NCBI RefSeq assembly: GCF_900456975.1
Contig: NZ_UGYM01000002.1
Coordinates: forward strand, 3,534,001-3,598,000
DNA from: Shewanella baltica
GTDB taxonomy: Bacteria; Pseudomonadota; Gammaproteobacteria; Enterobacterales; Shewanellaceae
Reading direction: 5' to 3'
Length of the DNA stretch: 64,000 nt
Below are positions 8,418 through 16,754 of the stretch, in pieces. Numbering within the stretch: position 1 is the stretch's first letter; every line of letters begins with the position of its first letter. A program made the translations under genes and the position numbers. The notes below the pieces were generated by a model. The model did not search any database. It was given only the letters and a program-made list of their open reading frames with translations, and was not told the origin of the DNA.

Positions 8418-9611
8418 ATGTTGGACAGCCGTACTATCCAAGTTATCAAGAGCACCATTCCCTTACTCGAATCAGCAGGTCCTGCGCTGACGACCCATTT
8501 TTATCAACGTATGTTCAAACATAATCCTGAACTAAAAGATGTATTTAATTTGGCGCACCAACATTCTGGTGGTCAGCCTGTAGCCCTGTTCAATGCCGTC
8601 GCAGCCTATGCGAAAAATATCGAAAACTTAGCGGTACTGAGTTCAACCGTCGAGCGCATTGCCCAAAAACATACGGGGTTTCTGATCAAACCTGAGCAAT
8701 ATGCGATCGTCGGCAGCCATTTATTGGCAACGCTTAAAGAATTAGGGGGCGATGCGGTAACAGAAGAAGTGTTAGAAGCTTGGGCACAGGCCTATGGATT
8801 TTTAGCCAATATTTTTATTCAGCGAGAAGCACAAATTTATCAAGCGCATGCAGAGCAAGATGGTGGCTGGTTAGGTGAGCGTCAGTTTATCATTAGTGCG
8901 AAAAATACCGAGTCAGCAGTCATCACCTCCTTCATATTGACGCCCGAAGATGGCAAGCCAGTTAAAGATTTTATCCCTGGTCAGTATTTAAGTTTGAAGC
9001 TAACACACCCGAATTTGGCATATGAAGAAATCCGCCAATATTCCTTATCCGATGCGCCCAATGGCACCAGCTACCGCATCAGTGTGAAACGCGAACTCGG
9101 CGGACAAGTGTCGAACCTGCTGCATGATGCGATACACGTCGGCGACAAAATCGCGGTGATGCCACCCGCGGGAGACTTTACCCTAGAAGTCGCGGCGGAC
9201 ACCCCCGTAGTGCTCATTTCGGCTGGTGTAGGCCAAACACCGATGAAAAGTATGCTCAATCAATTACTCAAGCTGCAGCATCCCAGCACTATCACTTGGC
9301 TGCATGCCTGTGAGCAAGGCGCCGTACACGGGTTCAAACAGGCTATCTACGCCAAGCGCCAGCAACATCATAATCTGACAAGTCATGTTTGGTATCGTGA
9401 GCCAGCCCCAACCGATAAGTTGGGTGATGATTATGATTTCGAAGGGCAAATGGAGTTAAGTAAAGTCGCCGAACAGTTGCTTCCCCACGCACGTTATTAT
9501 TTCTGCGGCCCCATTGGATTCATGTCAGCCATCAAGCAACAACTACTCGCTCTGGGTGTCGCGGCTGAAAGCATGCACTATGAAGTGTTCGGCCCTCACG
9601 CCGATCTTTAA
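8418..9611 (+). CDS. hmpA: Flavohaemoglobin / nitric oxide dioxygenase Hmp
   Basis: Hmp oxidises NO to nitrate using O2 and NAD(P)H in the cytoplasm. A globin domain (about 1-138) with the proximal His in AQKHTGF near 85 is followed by an FAD-binding domain with the motif RQYSL near 206, then an NAD(P)-binding domain with SAGVGQTPM and a C-terminal YEVFGPH. The 397 residues match the family. AAGG at about 8407 precedes the ATG. It is monocistronic, preceded by a perfect FNR-type box. Confidence 0.97.
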   Translation: MLDSRTIQVIKSTIPLLESAGPALTTHFYQRMFKHNPELKDVFNLAHQHSGGQPVALFNAVAAYAKNIENLAVLSSTVERIAQKHTGFLIKPEQYAIVGSHLLATLKELGGDAVTEEVLEAWAQAYGFLANIFIQREAQIYQAHAEQDGGWLGERQFIISAKNTESAVITSFILTPEDGKPVKDFIPGQYLSLKLTHPNLAYEEIRQYSLSDAPNGTSYRISVKRELGGQVSNLLHDAIHVGDKIAVMPPAGDFTLEVAADTPVVLISAGVGQTPMKSMLNQLLKLQHPSTITWLHACEQGAVHGFKQAIYAKRQQHHNLTSHVWYREPAPTDKLGDDYDFEGQMELSKVAEQLLPHARYYFCGPIGFMSAIKQQLLALGVAAESMHYEVFGPHADL

Positions 9612-9737
9612 TGGCATGACACGGACTTGAGGGAATTCACGCTCAGGTCCGTTTGAATGCTTAGCTTTCATTGTTAGCATGGCAAACGATAGCGACAAGC
9701 ATGATGAATGCTTGATGTACTTTTCTATTCATCATTT

Positions 9738-10445
9738 TTAACGGATAGAGGCAACTTCAGCCGCAGTGAGCGCGCGACTTTCACCCGGTGCCAACTTTTC
9801 ATCAAGCACAATATCGCCTATCGATAATCGATGCAGGCCAACAACCGGATTGCGGAACCGACCAAACATCCGTTTGATTTGATGATACTTACCTTCATGT
9901 AAAGTCACTTCAGCCACGTTATCAGCGAGGATAACCAGCTTAGCGGGTTGGGTTGTAATATCTTCAAAGCCAAAATACATCCCTTCGGCAAATGCAGCGA
10001 TGTATTCTTCGGTTATGGGATTAGCTAAGGTAACCCGATACACTTTGTCGACCTTGTGTGTAGGTGACATCAGCGCATCAGACCAGCGGCTGTCATTGGT
10101 CAATAACAACAAACCCGAAGAGTTTAAATCTAATCTGCCAGTAATATGCAACTCATCACGGGCTTCGCAATCAAGCAAATCAATCACTGTTTTATGCTGA
10201 ATATCTTTGGTAGCACTCACCACACCAATCGGCTTGTGAAGCATCACATAGACGGGCGCATTGGCCTGCAGTATTTGCTCATCGAGTTGGATGTGGGAAA
10301 ACTCATCCACTTGCCTATCCATATCCTTCACTATCAATCCATCGACGCACACTCGGCCCGATAATAGCAGTTCACGCACCGCTTTACGGTGAGTGTGTAA
10401 CTGGGTACAAAGATAACGATCGAGTCGGCCGCGCTTAGATTGCAT
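9738..10445 (-). CDS. rsuA: 16S rRNA pseudouridine(516) synthase RsuA-type
   Basis: This is an RsuA/RluB/E/F-family pseudouridine synthase, most like E. coli RsuA, which modifies U516 of 16S rRNA. An N-terminal S4 domain (RLDRYLCTQLHTHRKAVREL) precedes the catalytic GRLDLNSSGLLLLTND, then YHQIKRMF and a C-terminal PGESRALT like RsuA. The start chosen is the ATG at 10445 (MQSKRGRLD), giving 235 residues. An upstream in-frame start at 10508 would add 21 atypical residues. The exact target among family members is less certain than the family. Confidence 0.9.
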   Translation of the reverse strand: MQSKRGRLDRYLCTQLHTHRKAVRELLLSGRVCVDGLIVKDMDRQVDEFSHIQLDEQILQANAPVYVMLHKPIGVVSATKDIQHKTVIDLLDCEARDELHITGRLDLNSSGLLLLTNDSRWSDALMSPTHKVDKVYRVTLANPITEEYIAAFAEGMYFGFEDITTQPAKLVILADNVAEVTLHEGKYHQIKRMFGRFRNPVVGLHRLSIGDIVLDEKLAPGESRALTAAEVASIR

Positions 10446-10606
10446 AACACCACAAATGACGAAATATGAATGAGATAGCCATTCTAGCAGGATGCAAGTT
10501 CGGCTCATAGCAAGCCGAACTAAAGGAGCATCACAAAGGCTATTCTGGGCTAAATTGGATCGAACGAGGTAAAATTTGTTAAGCTAGGCGCTCAATTAAT
10601 CTTACT

Positions 10607-11533
10607 GTGAGTGGTTACCGCATCAAAAACTTATCCGCAAGTCCCGTTTTAATACGTTCGAACCTGCTATTTTTAGCCTTGTTTTTAGTGACGCTTGCGA
10701 GCTCTTTTTTCGCCCAAGCGAGTGATGCAGTTAATCCTCCTGAAGCGGCTCGCCCCTCCGCTATCCATGATAAACCGCTGGTCGAGCGTTACGTCCTCGA
10801 TGAACTTAAATCCCTCAGACACGATCAACAGGATCTCGAGCGTCGTCTCACCATCGACATCACCGACCGCGAACTCGCCGTAGCTGACAAATCGATGAAC
10901 TACGCCAATGTCACTGTGACTTACTTCTTCTATATCATCGCGGGTGTCGCCTCGTTAGTCGCCTTTATCGGTTGGCAATCCCTGCGGGAAATCAAAACGC
11001 ACACAGCCAAACTGGCTGCTAACCAGCTGCAAAGTATTGCCGAACAATACGAAGAAAAGTTCAAAGTACTTGAGCAAGAACTCAAGCGTAAGAGCCGTAC
11101 TATCACGGACAATAATCGCGAGATTGAGATTATCAATGAGATCCATAACCTCTGGCTACGGGCGCAAAGTGCGCAAACGCCAGAGCAAAAGATTGAAGTC
11201 TATGATGAGATTCTCACGATTCGACCAGGGGATTTAGAAGCCCTGACCTACAAGGCCGACGCCGCAATGGAAATGCGTGAATTTAACTGGGCACAAAGCC
11301 TGTGTAATCGCGTTCTGGAAGTGGACCCAACTAACGCCCACGCTTTTTATCAAAGAGCCTGCGCCTTTGCGTGCTTAGGGGTTGAAGATAGAGCAATTTC
11401 TGATTTAGAGCGCGCCATTCATAACAGTGCATCCTTCAAGGAACTGGCCTTAGAAGAGGCGGATTTCTCACAACTTAAAGGACATGCTCGTTTCGAAACC
11501 TTATTGGCCTATCACGAACCTGAAAAGCCCTAA
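10607..11533 (+). CDS. TPR-containing membrane protein
   Basis: A protein of 308 residues starting at GTG (10607). A hydrophobic signal segment (about 20-36, ending near AQASDA) is followed by a charged linker, a transmembrane helix (about 103-124, VTYFFYIIAGVASLVAFIGW), a coiled coil (about 125-180) and TPR-like helices (about 185-300). It is probably anchored in the inner membrane with the TPR part as a binding platform. No partner is obvious. It converges with the regulator downstream, and the function is unknown. Confidence 0.85.
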   Translation: MSGYRIKNLSASPVLIRSNLLFLALFLVTLASSFFAQASDAVNPPEAARPSAIHDKPLVERYVLDELKSLRHDQQDLERRLTIDITDRELAVADKSMNYANVTVTYFFYIIAGVASLVAFIGWQSLREIKTHTAKLAANQLQSIAEQYEEKFKVLEQELKRKSRTITDNNREIEIINEIHNLWLRAQSAQTPEQKIEVYDEILTIRPGDLEALTYKADAAMEMREFNWAQSLCNRVLEVDPTNAHAFYQRACAFACLGVEDRAISDLERAIHNSASFKELALEEADFSQLKGHARFETLLAYHEPEKP

Positions 11534-11601
11534 GCTACTAAGTTATAAGCTTTAATTTTTAAGCTCCGCACTAACGCTTGATATATGGCGTTGGCGCTCA
11601 G

Positions 11602-11630
11602 TGGCGTTTTATCCTAAAGATAAAGCGCCA
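11602..11630. terminator. Stem-loop between convergent genes
   Basis: TGGCGTTTTATC pairs with GATAAAGCGCCA (one G-T pair) around the loop CTAAA. It lies between two converging genes and probably limits read-through, though it has no long T run. Confidence 0.45.
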
Positions 11631-11652
11631 TAATTGAGCGACTTAAGTCCCA

Positions 11653-12276
11653 CTAGTGAGGAATAGCCTCAATCTTATATGCACAGCGGCGTGCACCTTC
11701 GATGATATGTTCTTCGCGGCTCACCACCGCGATATCGGCGAATAATTGCTGGAAAAGTTGTAACTCTGAGCGGCAAAAGTTTAAACACTTAGTCGCTGCG
11801 GCGCAGATAGGACAATGATTTTCGAGTAAAAAATACACGCCATCTACCTGTTCCATCGTCGCCATATAACCTTCGTTCGAGCGTAATTTCGCAAGGATAG
11901 CCAAACGTGTCGGAATATCTGTCGCCCCTTCCATAGCGGCACGATACTGAACTAACGCACTTTGCTCCCTGTGGTCGATAAGCTTATCTAAACCTTGGTC
12001 ACCAAAGATCATTTTCACCGAATCAATTAGCTGTACCGTCAATTCCTCATGACGATCGGCAAAGTGACTGCGGCTCTGTTCAGTTAATCTCCAGTAACGC
12101 GTTGGGCGACCACGACCTTCAACTCTATCTTCGATGTCCACATCGCCTGCGTCTTCCAATGCCTGAAGATGTTGACGCACGCCCATCGTCGTTAACGCCA
12201 ATTCCTCCGCTAAGGTTTTAGCGGTAAGCGGGCCATGTAACTTGAGCAATTGAATAATCTTATCAGTGGTTTTCAT
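11653..12276 (-). CDS. Winged-helix transcriptional regulator with conserved C-terminal cysteines (COG2345/SufR-like)
   Basis: The N-terminal HTH (about 1-70; LTAKTLAEELALTTMGVRQHLQALE then the GRGRPTRYW wing) belongs to the ArsR/SufR-like group. The C-terminal half has NHCPICAAATKCLNFCRSE and a late RRCAYKI, a cysteine pattern seen in COG2345 regulators such as SufR that bind an Fe-S cluster. The 207 residues start at an ATG with a good GGAGAG ribosome site. It is divergent from the FMN reductase, with palindromes between, so it probably regulates that gene and itself in response to redox or Fe-S status. This is inferred. Confidence 0.85.
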   Translation of the reverse strand: MKTTDKIIQLLKLHGPLTAKTLAEELALTTMGVRQHLQALEDAGDVDIEDRVEGRGRPTRYWRLTEQSRSHFADRHEELTVQLIDSVKMIFGDQGLDKLIDHREQSALVQYRAAMEGATDIPTRLAILAKLRSNEGYMATMEQVDGVYFLLENHCPICAAATKCLNFCRSELQLFQQLFADIAVVSREEHIIEGARRCAYKIEAIPH

Positions 12277-12334
12277 CTGAACTCTCCGATGTTAGCCAGC
12301 GCATTATCTCCGATCCAGTACCGCTTTAACAGAT

Positions 12335-12354
12335 TAAATAAACTTTTTTATTTA
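12335..12354. promoter_or_regulatory. Candidate operator between the HTH regulator and FMN reductase gene
   Basis: TAAATAAA-CTTT-TTTATTTA is a perfect 8-4-8 palindrome in the divergent intergenic region. A second, longer inverted pair (TTACTTTAT ... ATAAAGTAA) overlaps it to the right, around 12352-12385. It is a plausible binding site for the adjacent regulator. The region is AT-rich, so chance palindromes are possible. Confidence 0.45.
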
Positions 12355-12423
12355 CTTTATCCTTTACAAGATTAAATAAAGTAATTACCTTATAAATAAT
12401 TTATAAACAAATAGGTTTACTTA

Positions 12424-13038
12424 ATGAAGTTACTCATCATCAGCACCAGCCAAAGACCCGACTCCCAAAGTGCTAAAGTCGGTCGCTACATTGCAGAAAG
12501 CAGTTTCTCATCTCCCCATGCTATGGGTTACGCCAGCATACATCACTTAGAGTTATGCCAATTTAACCTGCCATTTTGGGATGGAGAGGAAGACAACAAG
12601 GGGGAACACTGGCCCGAAATAGAGCAAAGCGTCGACGAAGCCGATGCGCTGGTACTTATCACCCCAGAATGGGGCGGCATGGCATCGCCACTACTGAAGA
12701 ACTTTTTATTGATGTGTACTCGCGAAGAAACAGCCCATAAACCGGCACTATTAATCTCAGTATCGAACGGGATTGGCGGTACCTATCCCATCGTTGAAGT
12801 GAAGATGAATGCACTCAAAAACAATAAATTAGTGCCTATTCCCGATCACTTGATCATCCGCAATGTCAGCCATGTACTCAATGCCATTCCCGAGGGTGCC
12901 CGGGATATCGCACTCAGGGAAAGAGTGCAGTACAGCTTGTATATGCTGCATCAATACGCCCAAGCATTAGCACCCATTCGTCAACAACATGCCGGACAAG
13001 CGTACCCAAAGCAGCAGGAATACTGTTACGGTATGTAA
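12424..13038 (+). CDS. NAD(P)H-dependent FMN reductase-family protein
   Basis: A flavodoxin-fold oxidoreductase of 204 residues. The N-terminal FMN-phosphate loop is ISTSQRPDSQS, and the second flavin motif PEWGGMASPLLKNFLL (about 80-95) matches NADPH-dependent FMN reductases such as YieF/ChrR. Such enzymes reduce flavins, quinones or chromate. The substrate is unknown. It is divergent from a redox-type regulator and followed after 56 bases by a VOC gene, suggesting a small stress or detoxification group. Confidence 0.85.
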   Translation: MKLLIISTSQRPDSQSAKVGRYIAESSFSSPHAMGYASIHHLELCQFNLPFWDGEEDNKGEHWPEIEQSVDEADALVLITPEWGGMASPLLKNFLLMCTREETAHKPALLISVSNGIGGTYPIVEVKMNALKNNKLVPIPDHLIIRNVSHVLNAIPEGARDIALRERVQYSLYMLHQYAQALAPIRQQHAGQAYPKQQEYCYGM

Positions 13039-13094
13039 GCGGCTTGAGATTTTAACCACCAGCAACAGACTAAAATCATTACAAGGAACGCATT

Positions 13095-13511
13095 ATGATT
13101 CATTTAGAGCATATCAACTTAGTGGTAGACGACATCCCCGCAGCACTGCGCTTTTATCAGGCGGCTTTTCCCCACTGGCGTGTTCGCGGTGGCGATAAGG
13201 GCACTTGGTACGGCAAACCTCGTAATTGGATTCATTTTGGCGATGATTATCAATACATTGCTTTTAGTGATAATGGTGAGGGAGAAAACCGAGATTTAAC
13301 TGGCCATCAAATTGGACTGGCGCATTTTGCCTTTGTGACCGACAACTTAGATGCTGTGATAGCAAGATTGACCCAAGCAGGCTTCCCTATTGCCAAAGAT
13401 GGCATGGAAGACCCCTATCGACGCAATATTTACTTCTTCGACGCCCATGGTTTTGAAGTGGAATTTGTCGAGTATTTAACTGATATTCCAGCGGAGCGAA
13501 ATCGCTATTAG
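13095..13511 (+). CDS. VOC-family (glyoxalase/dioxygenase fold) protein
   Basis: A protein of 138 residues with the paired beta-alpha-beta-beta-beta modules of the vicinal oxygen chelate fold: IHLEHINLVVDDI at the start, then HQIGLAHFAFVTDNLDAV and the terminal GFEVEFVEY with the usual metal-ligand Glu. An AAGGA ribosome site precedes the ATG. It follows the FMN reductase closely and may be co-transcribed. The substrate cannot be assigned. Confidence 0.85.
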   Translation: MIHLEHINLVVDDIPAALRFYQAAFPHWRVRGGDKGTWYGKPRNWIHFGDDYQYIAFSDNGEGENRDLTGHQIGLAHFAFVTDNLDAVIARLTQAGFPIAKDGMEDPYRRNIYFFDAHGFEVEFVEYLTDIPAERNRY

Positions 13512-13580
13512 CGGTATTAGCGTAAGTCGTTATTAAAAAAAGTGGTCAACTGCAGCCGTGAACCGCGCGAATTGGACTGA

Positions 13581-13622
13581 GTGTTAGTTGCTAGGAGCTA
13601 GATGTTAGGTGCTAAGCACTAT
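13581..13622. repeat. Degenerate 14-nt tandem repeat (three units)
   Basis: Three adjacent 14-nt units begin at 13581, 13595 and 13609 with variants of GTGTTAGTTGCTAG / GAGCTAGATGTTAG / GTGCTAAGCACTAT. They lie in the gap between converging VOC and DUF1971 genes, and the last unit runs into the DUF1971 stop codon. Confidence 0.45.
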
Positions 13623-13957
13623 TCACTTCGCTCGGATTGTTGCTGCGCCACTATGGCGGAATCTTTATGGGCATAAAAGTGGAGTCTGAACTGGGTATCT
13701 TCTGTCAGTAGCTCCACTTTGTGCCAATACTCGGGATGAGAAATGGCCGTTTCATCGGCGCGAATGATGATTTCTTTATCTAACTCGCCTCTGCTGCCCG
13801 TAAAGCCATAGAACTTTAAGCTGCCCGTTAGCACTTGGATCTGCCCATACACGCCAGCCTTCGTATTGTGCATGTGCAGCAACATGTTAGGGACGTTGTC
13901 ACGGCAGAAAACCGGCGTTGATTTGTAATTTACAAAATCTTTAGGGACTAAGGCCAT
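13619..13957 (-). CDS. DUF1971 (YeaR/tellurite-resistance-like) protein
   Basis: A small single-domain cupin-like protein of the DUF1971 family, related to E. coli YeaR. Visible features: STPVFCRDNVPNMLLHMHNTK near the start, VYGQIQVLTGSLKFYGF, and the HPEYWHKVE motif. The start ATG at 13957 (MALVPKDF) gives 112 residues, close to family length. A longer frame to 14065 adds a segment with no family support. The biological role is unclear. E. coli yeaR responds to nitrate and NO. Confidence 0.8.
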   Translation of the reverse strand: MALVPKDFVNYKSTPVFCRDNVPNMLLHMHNTKAGVYGQIQVLTGSLKFYGFTGSRGELDKEIIIRADETAISHPEYWHKVELLTEDTQFRLHFYAHKDSAIVAQQQSERSE

Positions 13958-14130
13958 TATGCTTTCGCACTCCTTGAGGGACTCATGGGATCGAATAACG
14001 CTGACGACAAGACTAATATAGCCGTTGCAGCATTTCTGTCCAACTCCCAGAGTTAGTTTCATCAAGGAGATCCTTCCAACATTGGCCTAGGACGCGACGC
14101 CGCACTTACCCATACTCACGCGAGCGACCA

Positions 14131-14208
14131 TAGCACTTTAGATATTAGCTACTTTATACGTAGCGACTTAATACACTAGCAACTTTATGCATTCGTTACT
14201 TTAGTTAC
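14131..14208. repeat. Degenerate 15-16-nt tandem repeat upstream of the YcxB gene
   Basis: Five units starting at 14131, 14146, 14161, 14177 and 14193 follow the pattern TAGCNACTTTATNCAT. The last unit is the most diverged. The array lies in the 311-base gap between the divergent DUF1971 and YcxB genes and otherwise holds no recognisable motif. It could be decayed minisatellite sequence or repeated binding sites. Confidence 0.6.
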
Positions 14209-14268
14209 TTTTATCACTGTAATCGCTACACTAGCCCGCATTAAGCAGCACCTAAAATAGATGACATT

Positions 14269-14739
14269 ATGCCGACGCCCTATTCTTACTCAACGACCTA
14301 TATTTTAGATAAAGCCCATTTCGATGAGTGCTATACCCAATCTGTCGTGCCTGATCCCACGCTCAAACCTTACTACAAAGCCATAGGGTTGGCCCTGATA
14401 GGTATCGCGCTGATCTTCGCCGACATTAGCCTGTATTTAGCTTACTTCTTCGTTGGACTCGGCGTTATCGAGGCGCTCAATGTGAAGTATCACAAGGCAT
14501 GGTGGTTGATGCGTCAAATGATGAGTAAAGCGGCCAGCAATGAGGTCACGCTCACCATTGATGAGCAAGGGATTCACACTCAATCTATGTCAGTGACCAG
14601 CCAAATTTTATGGACCGACATTTACCGGATTAAAGAAACTGAAAAAGGTTTCTTGATCACCCACAAGGCAGGCACGAGTTATGTATCCTTGCGTAGCTTA
14701 GATGAGGCGGCTGCGGCCTATATTAAAACTAAAATCTAG
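14269..14739 (+). CDS. YcxB-family membrane protein
   Basis: A protein of 156 residues with a cytoplasmic N-terminus, a hydrophobic hairpin of two transmembrane segments (about 38-72, IGLALIGIALIFADISLYLAYFF...) and a soluble C-terminal YcxB-like beta domain (LTIDEQGIHTQ, ILWTDIYRI, GTSYVSLRSL). It is a single gene with no functional partner, and the role of the family is unknown. Confidence 0.8.
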   Translation: MPTPYSYSTTYILDKAHFDECYTQSVVPDPTLKPYYKAIGLALIGIALIFADISLYLAYFFVGLGVIEALNVKYHKAWWLMRQMMSKAASNEVTLTIDEQGIHTQSMSVTSQILWTDIYRIKETEKGFLITHKAGTSYVSLRSLDEAAAAYIKTKI

Positions 14740-14758
14740 TCCCGCTAAAAAATACCCA

Positions 14759-14788
14759 TAAAAAAGGCTGATTTTTATCAGCCTTTTC
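14759..14788. terminator. Bidirectional terminator between YcxB and satP
   Basis: AAAAAGGCTGAT-TTTT-ATCAGCCTTTT sits between two converging genes, with A and T runs on either side suiting both strands. Confidence 0.88.
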
Positions 14789-14810
14789 ACCAGTCTTCAT
14801 CACTGCAGCA

Positions 14811-15374
14811 TTACTTTTTCAATTCACCAACCGGTAAAATCGTGCGGCCATACTCATTATTGAGCACCTGCGCCATCGCAAAATAAATCGCACTCGCACC
14901 ACAGATGATCCCTTCAAAGCCAGCAATAGTGCCAATCAAGGCGCTGCCCGTGAAATCACGCGCCGCTAATAGGAAAAATAAGACAGTCAAAGAAGCAAAC
15001 ACAAATTGCTTAGCTCGTGGATAACGTAAAGAACCCACAAACATAAATGCGGTGAATATGCCCCAAAGTGTTAAATACCAGCCCATAAAATACGTTGGAC
15101 TCGCCGCAATGCCCGCATTAGGCATTAAGATTAATCCCACTAATGTTAACCAAAACAACCCGTAAGAGGTAAATGCCGTCGTACCGAAAGTATCGCCGCG
15201 CATAAAACACATAATACCCACAATCACTTGACCAATGCCGCCGTAAAAAATCCCCATGGCTAAGATCATAGAATCAATAGGGAAATATCCCGCGTTATGG
15301 ATGTTTAACAAAATCGTTGTCATACCAAAGCCCATTAAACCTAATGGCGCTGGATTAGCCAGTTTTGTAGACAC
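14811..15374 (-). CDS. satP: Acetate/succinate-proton symporter SatP (YaaH)
   Basis: An inner-membrane carrier of the AceTr (GPR1/FUN34/YaaH) family that takes up acetate and succinate. The family signature NPAPLGLMGFGMTT is at residues 7-20 and six hydrophobic helices follow. The 187 residues compare with 188 in E. coli SatP. It is monocistronic with a long, gene-free upstream region containing a GC hairpin at 15441-15456. Confidence 0.93.
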   Translation of the reverse strand: MSTKLANPAPLGLMGFGMTTILLNIHNAGYFPIDSMILAMGIFYGGIGQVIVGIMCFMRGDTFGTTAFTSYGLFWLTLVGLILMPNAGIAASPTYFMGWYLTLWGIFTAFMFVGSLRYPRAKQFVFASLTVLFFLLAARDFTGSALIGTIAGFEGIICGASAIYFAMAQVLNNEYGRTILPVGELKK

Positions 15375-16153
15375 AGAGTTCCCCTAGAGAAAAATCAATA
15401 ATTCAATAAAAATCAACGGCATTAACCGTAAACCTTATGTTCTCGCACCTGCGAGAGCCGCGCATTCTAGAGGATAGCTACAACCTTGGCAACGAAATCA
15501 TTAAAAATGAATAAGTAGCAATAAATACAAAATAAAAACATACACTTAAAATTAAACATACTGAAAATAAACCAAGTCCTAATTTTGATTAAAAATTAAT
15601 TCTTTTCAATTCATTATTCTAGGAAGAAAGCCGACTACAACCTGCGTCATATCGCATTTTATGCGACTTTTTATAACTGCCGCATAGTTTAGTATTAAGC
15701 GTCCTTAAAACCTTAATCAAAATTAGGGCTAAAATAGCAATAATACTGCACTTAATCGCAAATAAGTGGTTAAGGTGATGTAAGTGGCACTTTTGGAAAA
15801 AACCAACTCTGTGATGCCAGATTTAGCCTATTTTAGCCTACGAAGCTAATGCAGGAGTTAAGCACGACTCACTCTGCATATAACCTTTGCACAAAGCCCT
15901 TTGCGCTAAAGCCAAACTCAACAGGTTTATCTGTTGGGATAATGACTAAAGCTAAGTCTATTGAACAGCACTTAAGCATCAGATTTGCTTAAAGCGAATC
16001 AAGGGAAAACAAGCTAAAAACCTTAACTCCAAAAGGTAAAAATTATTTATATCTAAAACAGAATAGCAGTGATAAATTGCAGATGTTGGCGCAGTGGTAT
16101 TAAGAGAATGCTTCTTAATCTGTAGTTAACAATACATAACTAAAGGAAATAAA
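15375..16153. other. Long gene-free region upstream of satP
   Basis: These 779 bases hold no convincing coding frame on either strand. Near satP there is a perfect 7-2-7 inverted repeat TCTCGCA-CC-TGCGAGA (15441-15456), 67-82 bases before the satP start. At 15652-15666 TCGCAT-TTT-ATGCGA is followed by a short T run, like a small terminator. The rest is AT-rich. It may contain long 5' leaders or an unannotated small RNA, but I see no decisive signal. Confidence 0.5.
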
Positions 16154-16390
16154 ATGAATAAGTTATCAGCTGTTTTCACCCTGTTGGCATTAGTGAGCTT
16201 CACGACCCTTGCTGACGACTCATCTTTACCGCCTGCACCAGCAGCCGATATCGCTCAGCTGAAAGAAGTGTGCCAGCAGATGGCCTCTGAAGATCAAGTC
16301 GAGAATGCAGAGCTAAAACAATATGTGCTTGATTGTGTAAACGATCAACTGACAGAAATGGGCTACAAGTCGGTTACTGAGGTTAATTAA
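16154..16390 (+). CDS. Small exported protein of unknown function
   Basis: A protein of 78 residues with a Sec signal peptide (about 1-20, MNKLSAVFTLLALVSFTTLA cleaved before DD) and a short acidic helical mature part with two cysteines (EVCQQMA and VLDCVND) 28 residues apart that could form a periplasmic disulphide. AAAGGAAAT precedes the ATG and a terminator follows at 16446. I do not recognise a family. Confidence 0.75.
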   Translation: MNKLSAVFTLLALVSFTTLADDSSLPPAPAADIAQLKEVCQQMASEDQVENAELKQYVLDCVNDQLTEMGYKSVTEVN

Positions 16391-16445
16391 TCTTCATTCT
16401 AATCCCAACGTTAATACCGCAAAAGCGCGTTCTTCAGCTTCATTC

Positions 16446-16481
16446 AATGCCATTCACATCTGCGAATGGCATTATTGTTTT
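16446..16481 (+). terminator. Terminator of the small exported protein gene
   Basis: AATGCCATTC and GAATGGCATT form a 10-bp stem with loop ACATCTGC, followed by ATTGTTTT. Confidence 0.75.
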
Positions 16482-16754
16482 CAAGTAACACAGCTATTCA
16501 GCTCACAATTAATATCATTTCAGTTACAGACGAAACGTATCGAATACAAAATTTAACATCCACAATTAACCGTATGAAAGCCACCAAAATAGGCTTTTAG
16601 CATGACTATCAAGGTATTGTGCGATCTACAAATTTACTATTTAATTGATAGCTGTATCATTTTGCATCCCTGCGAATGAAACCACTGTTGAATTGGGCAT
16701 AAAATGCTAATCTATTTTCCTGTATTATTAACCTCAGCCCTTAATCGTTAAATC
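16482..16754. other. Upstream region of the MipA operon
   Basis: This AT-rich stretch has no gene. It must carry the promoter of the MipA-DUF3019-response regulator-kinase operon. A possible -35 TTGAAT at about 16687 exists, but no well-spaced -10 partner is clear, in keeping with an activator-dependent promoter. No clear direct repeats for an OmpR-type regulator were recognised by eye. Confidence 0.3.

Noticed and set aside
15784..15800. TGGCAC considered as a sigma-54 -24 element
   Set aside because: The -12 TTGC is missing at the required distance and no gene is suitably placed downstream.
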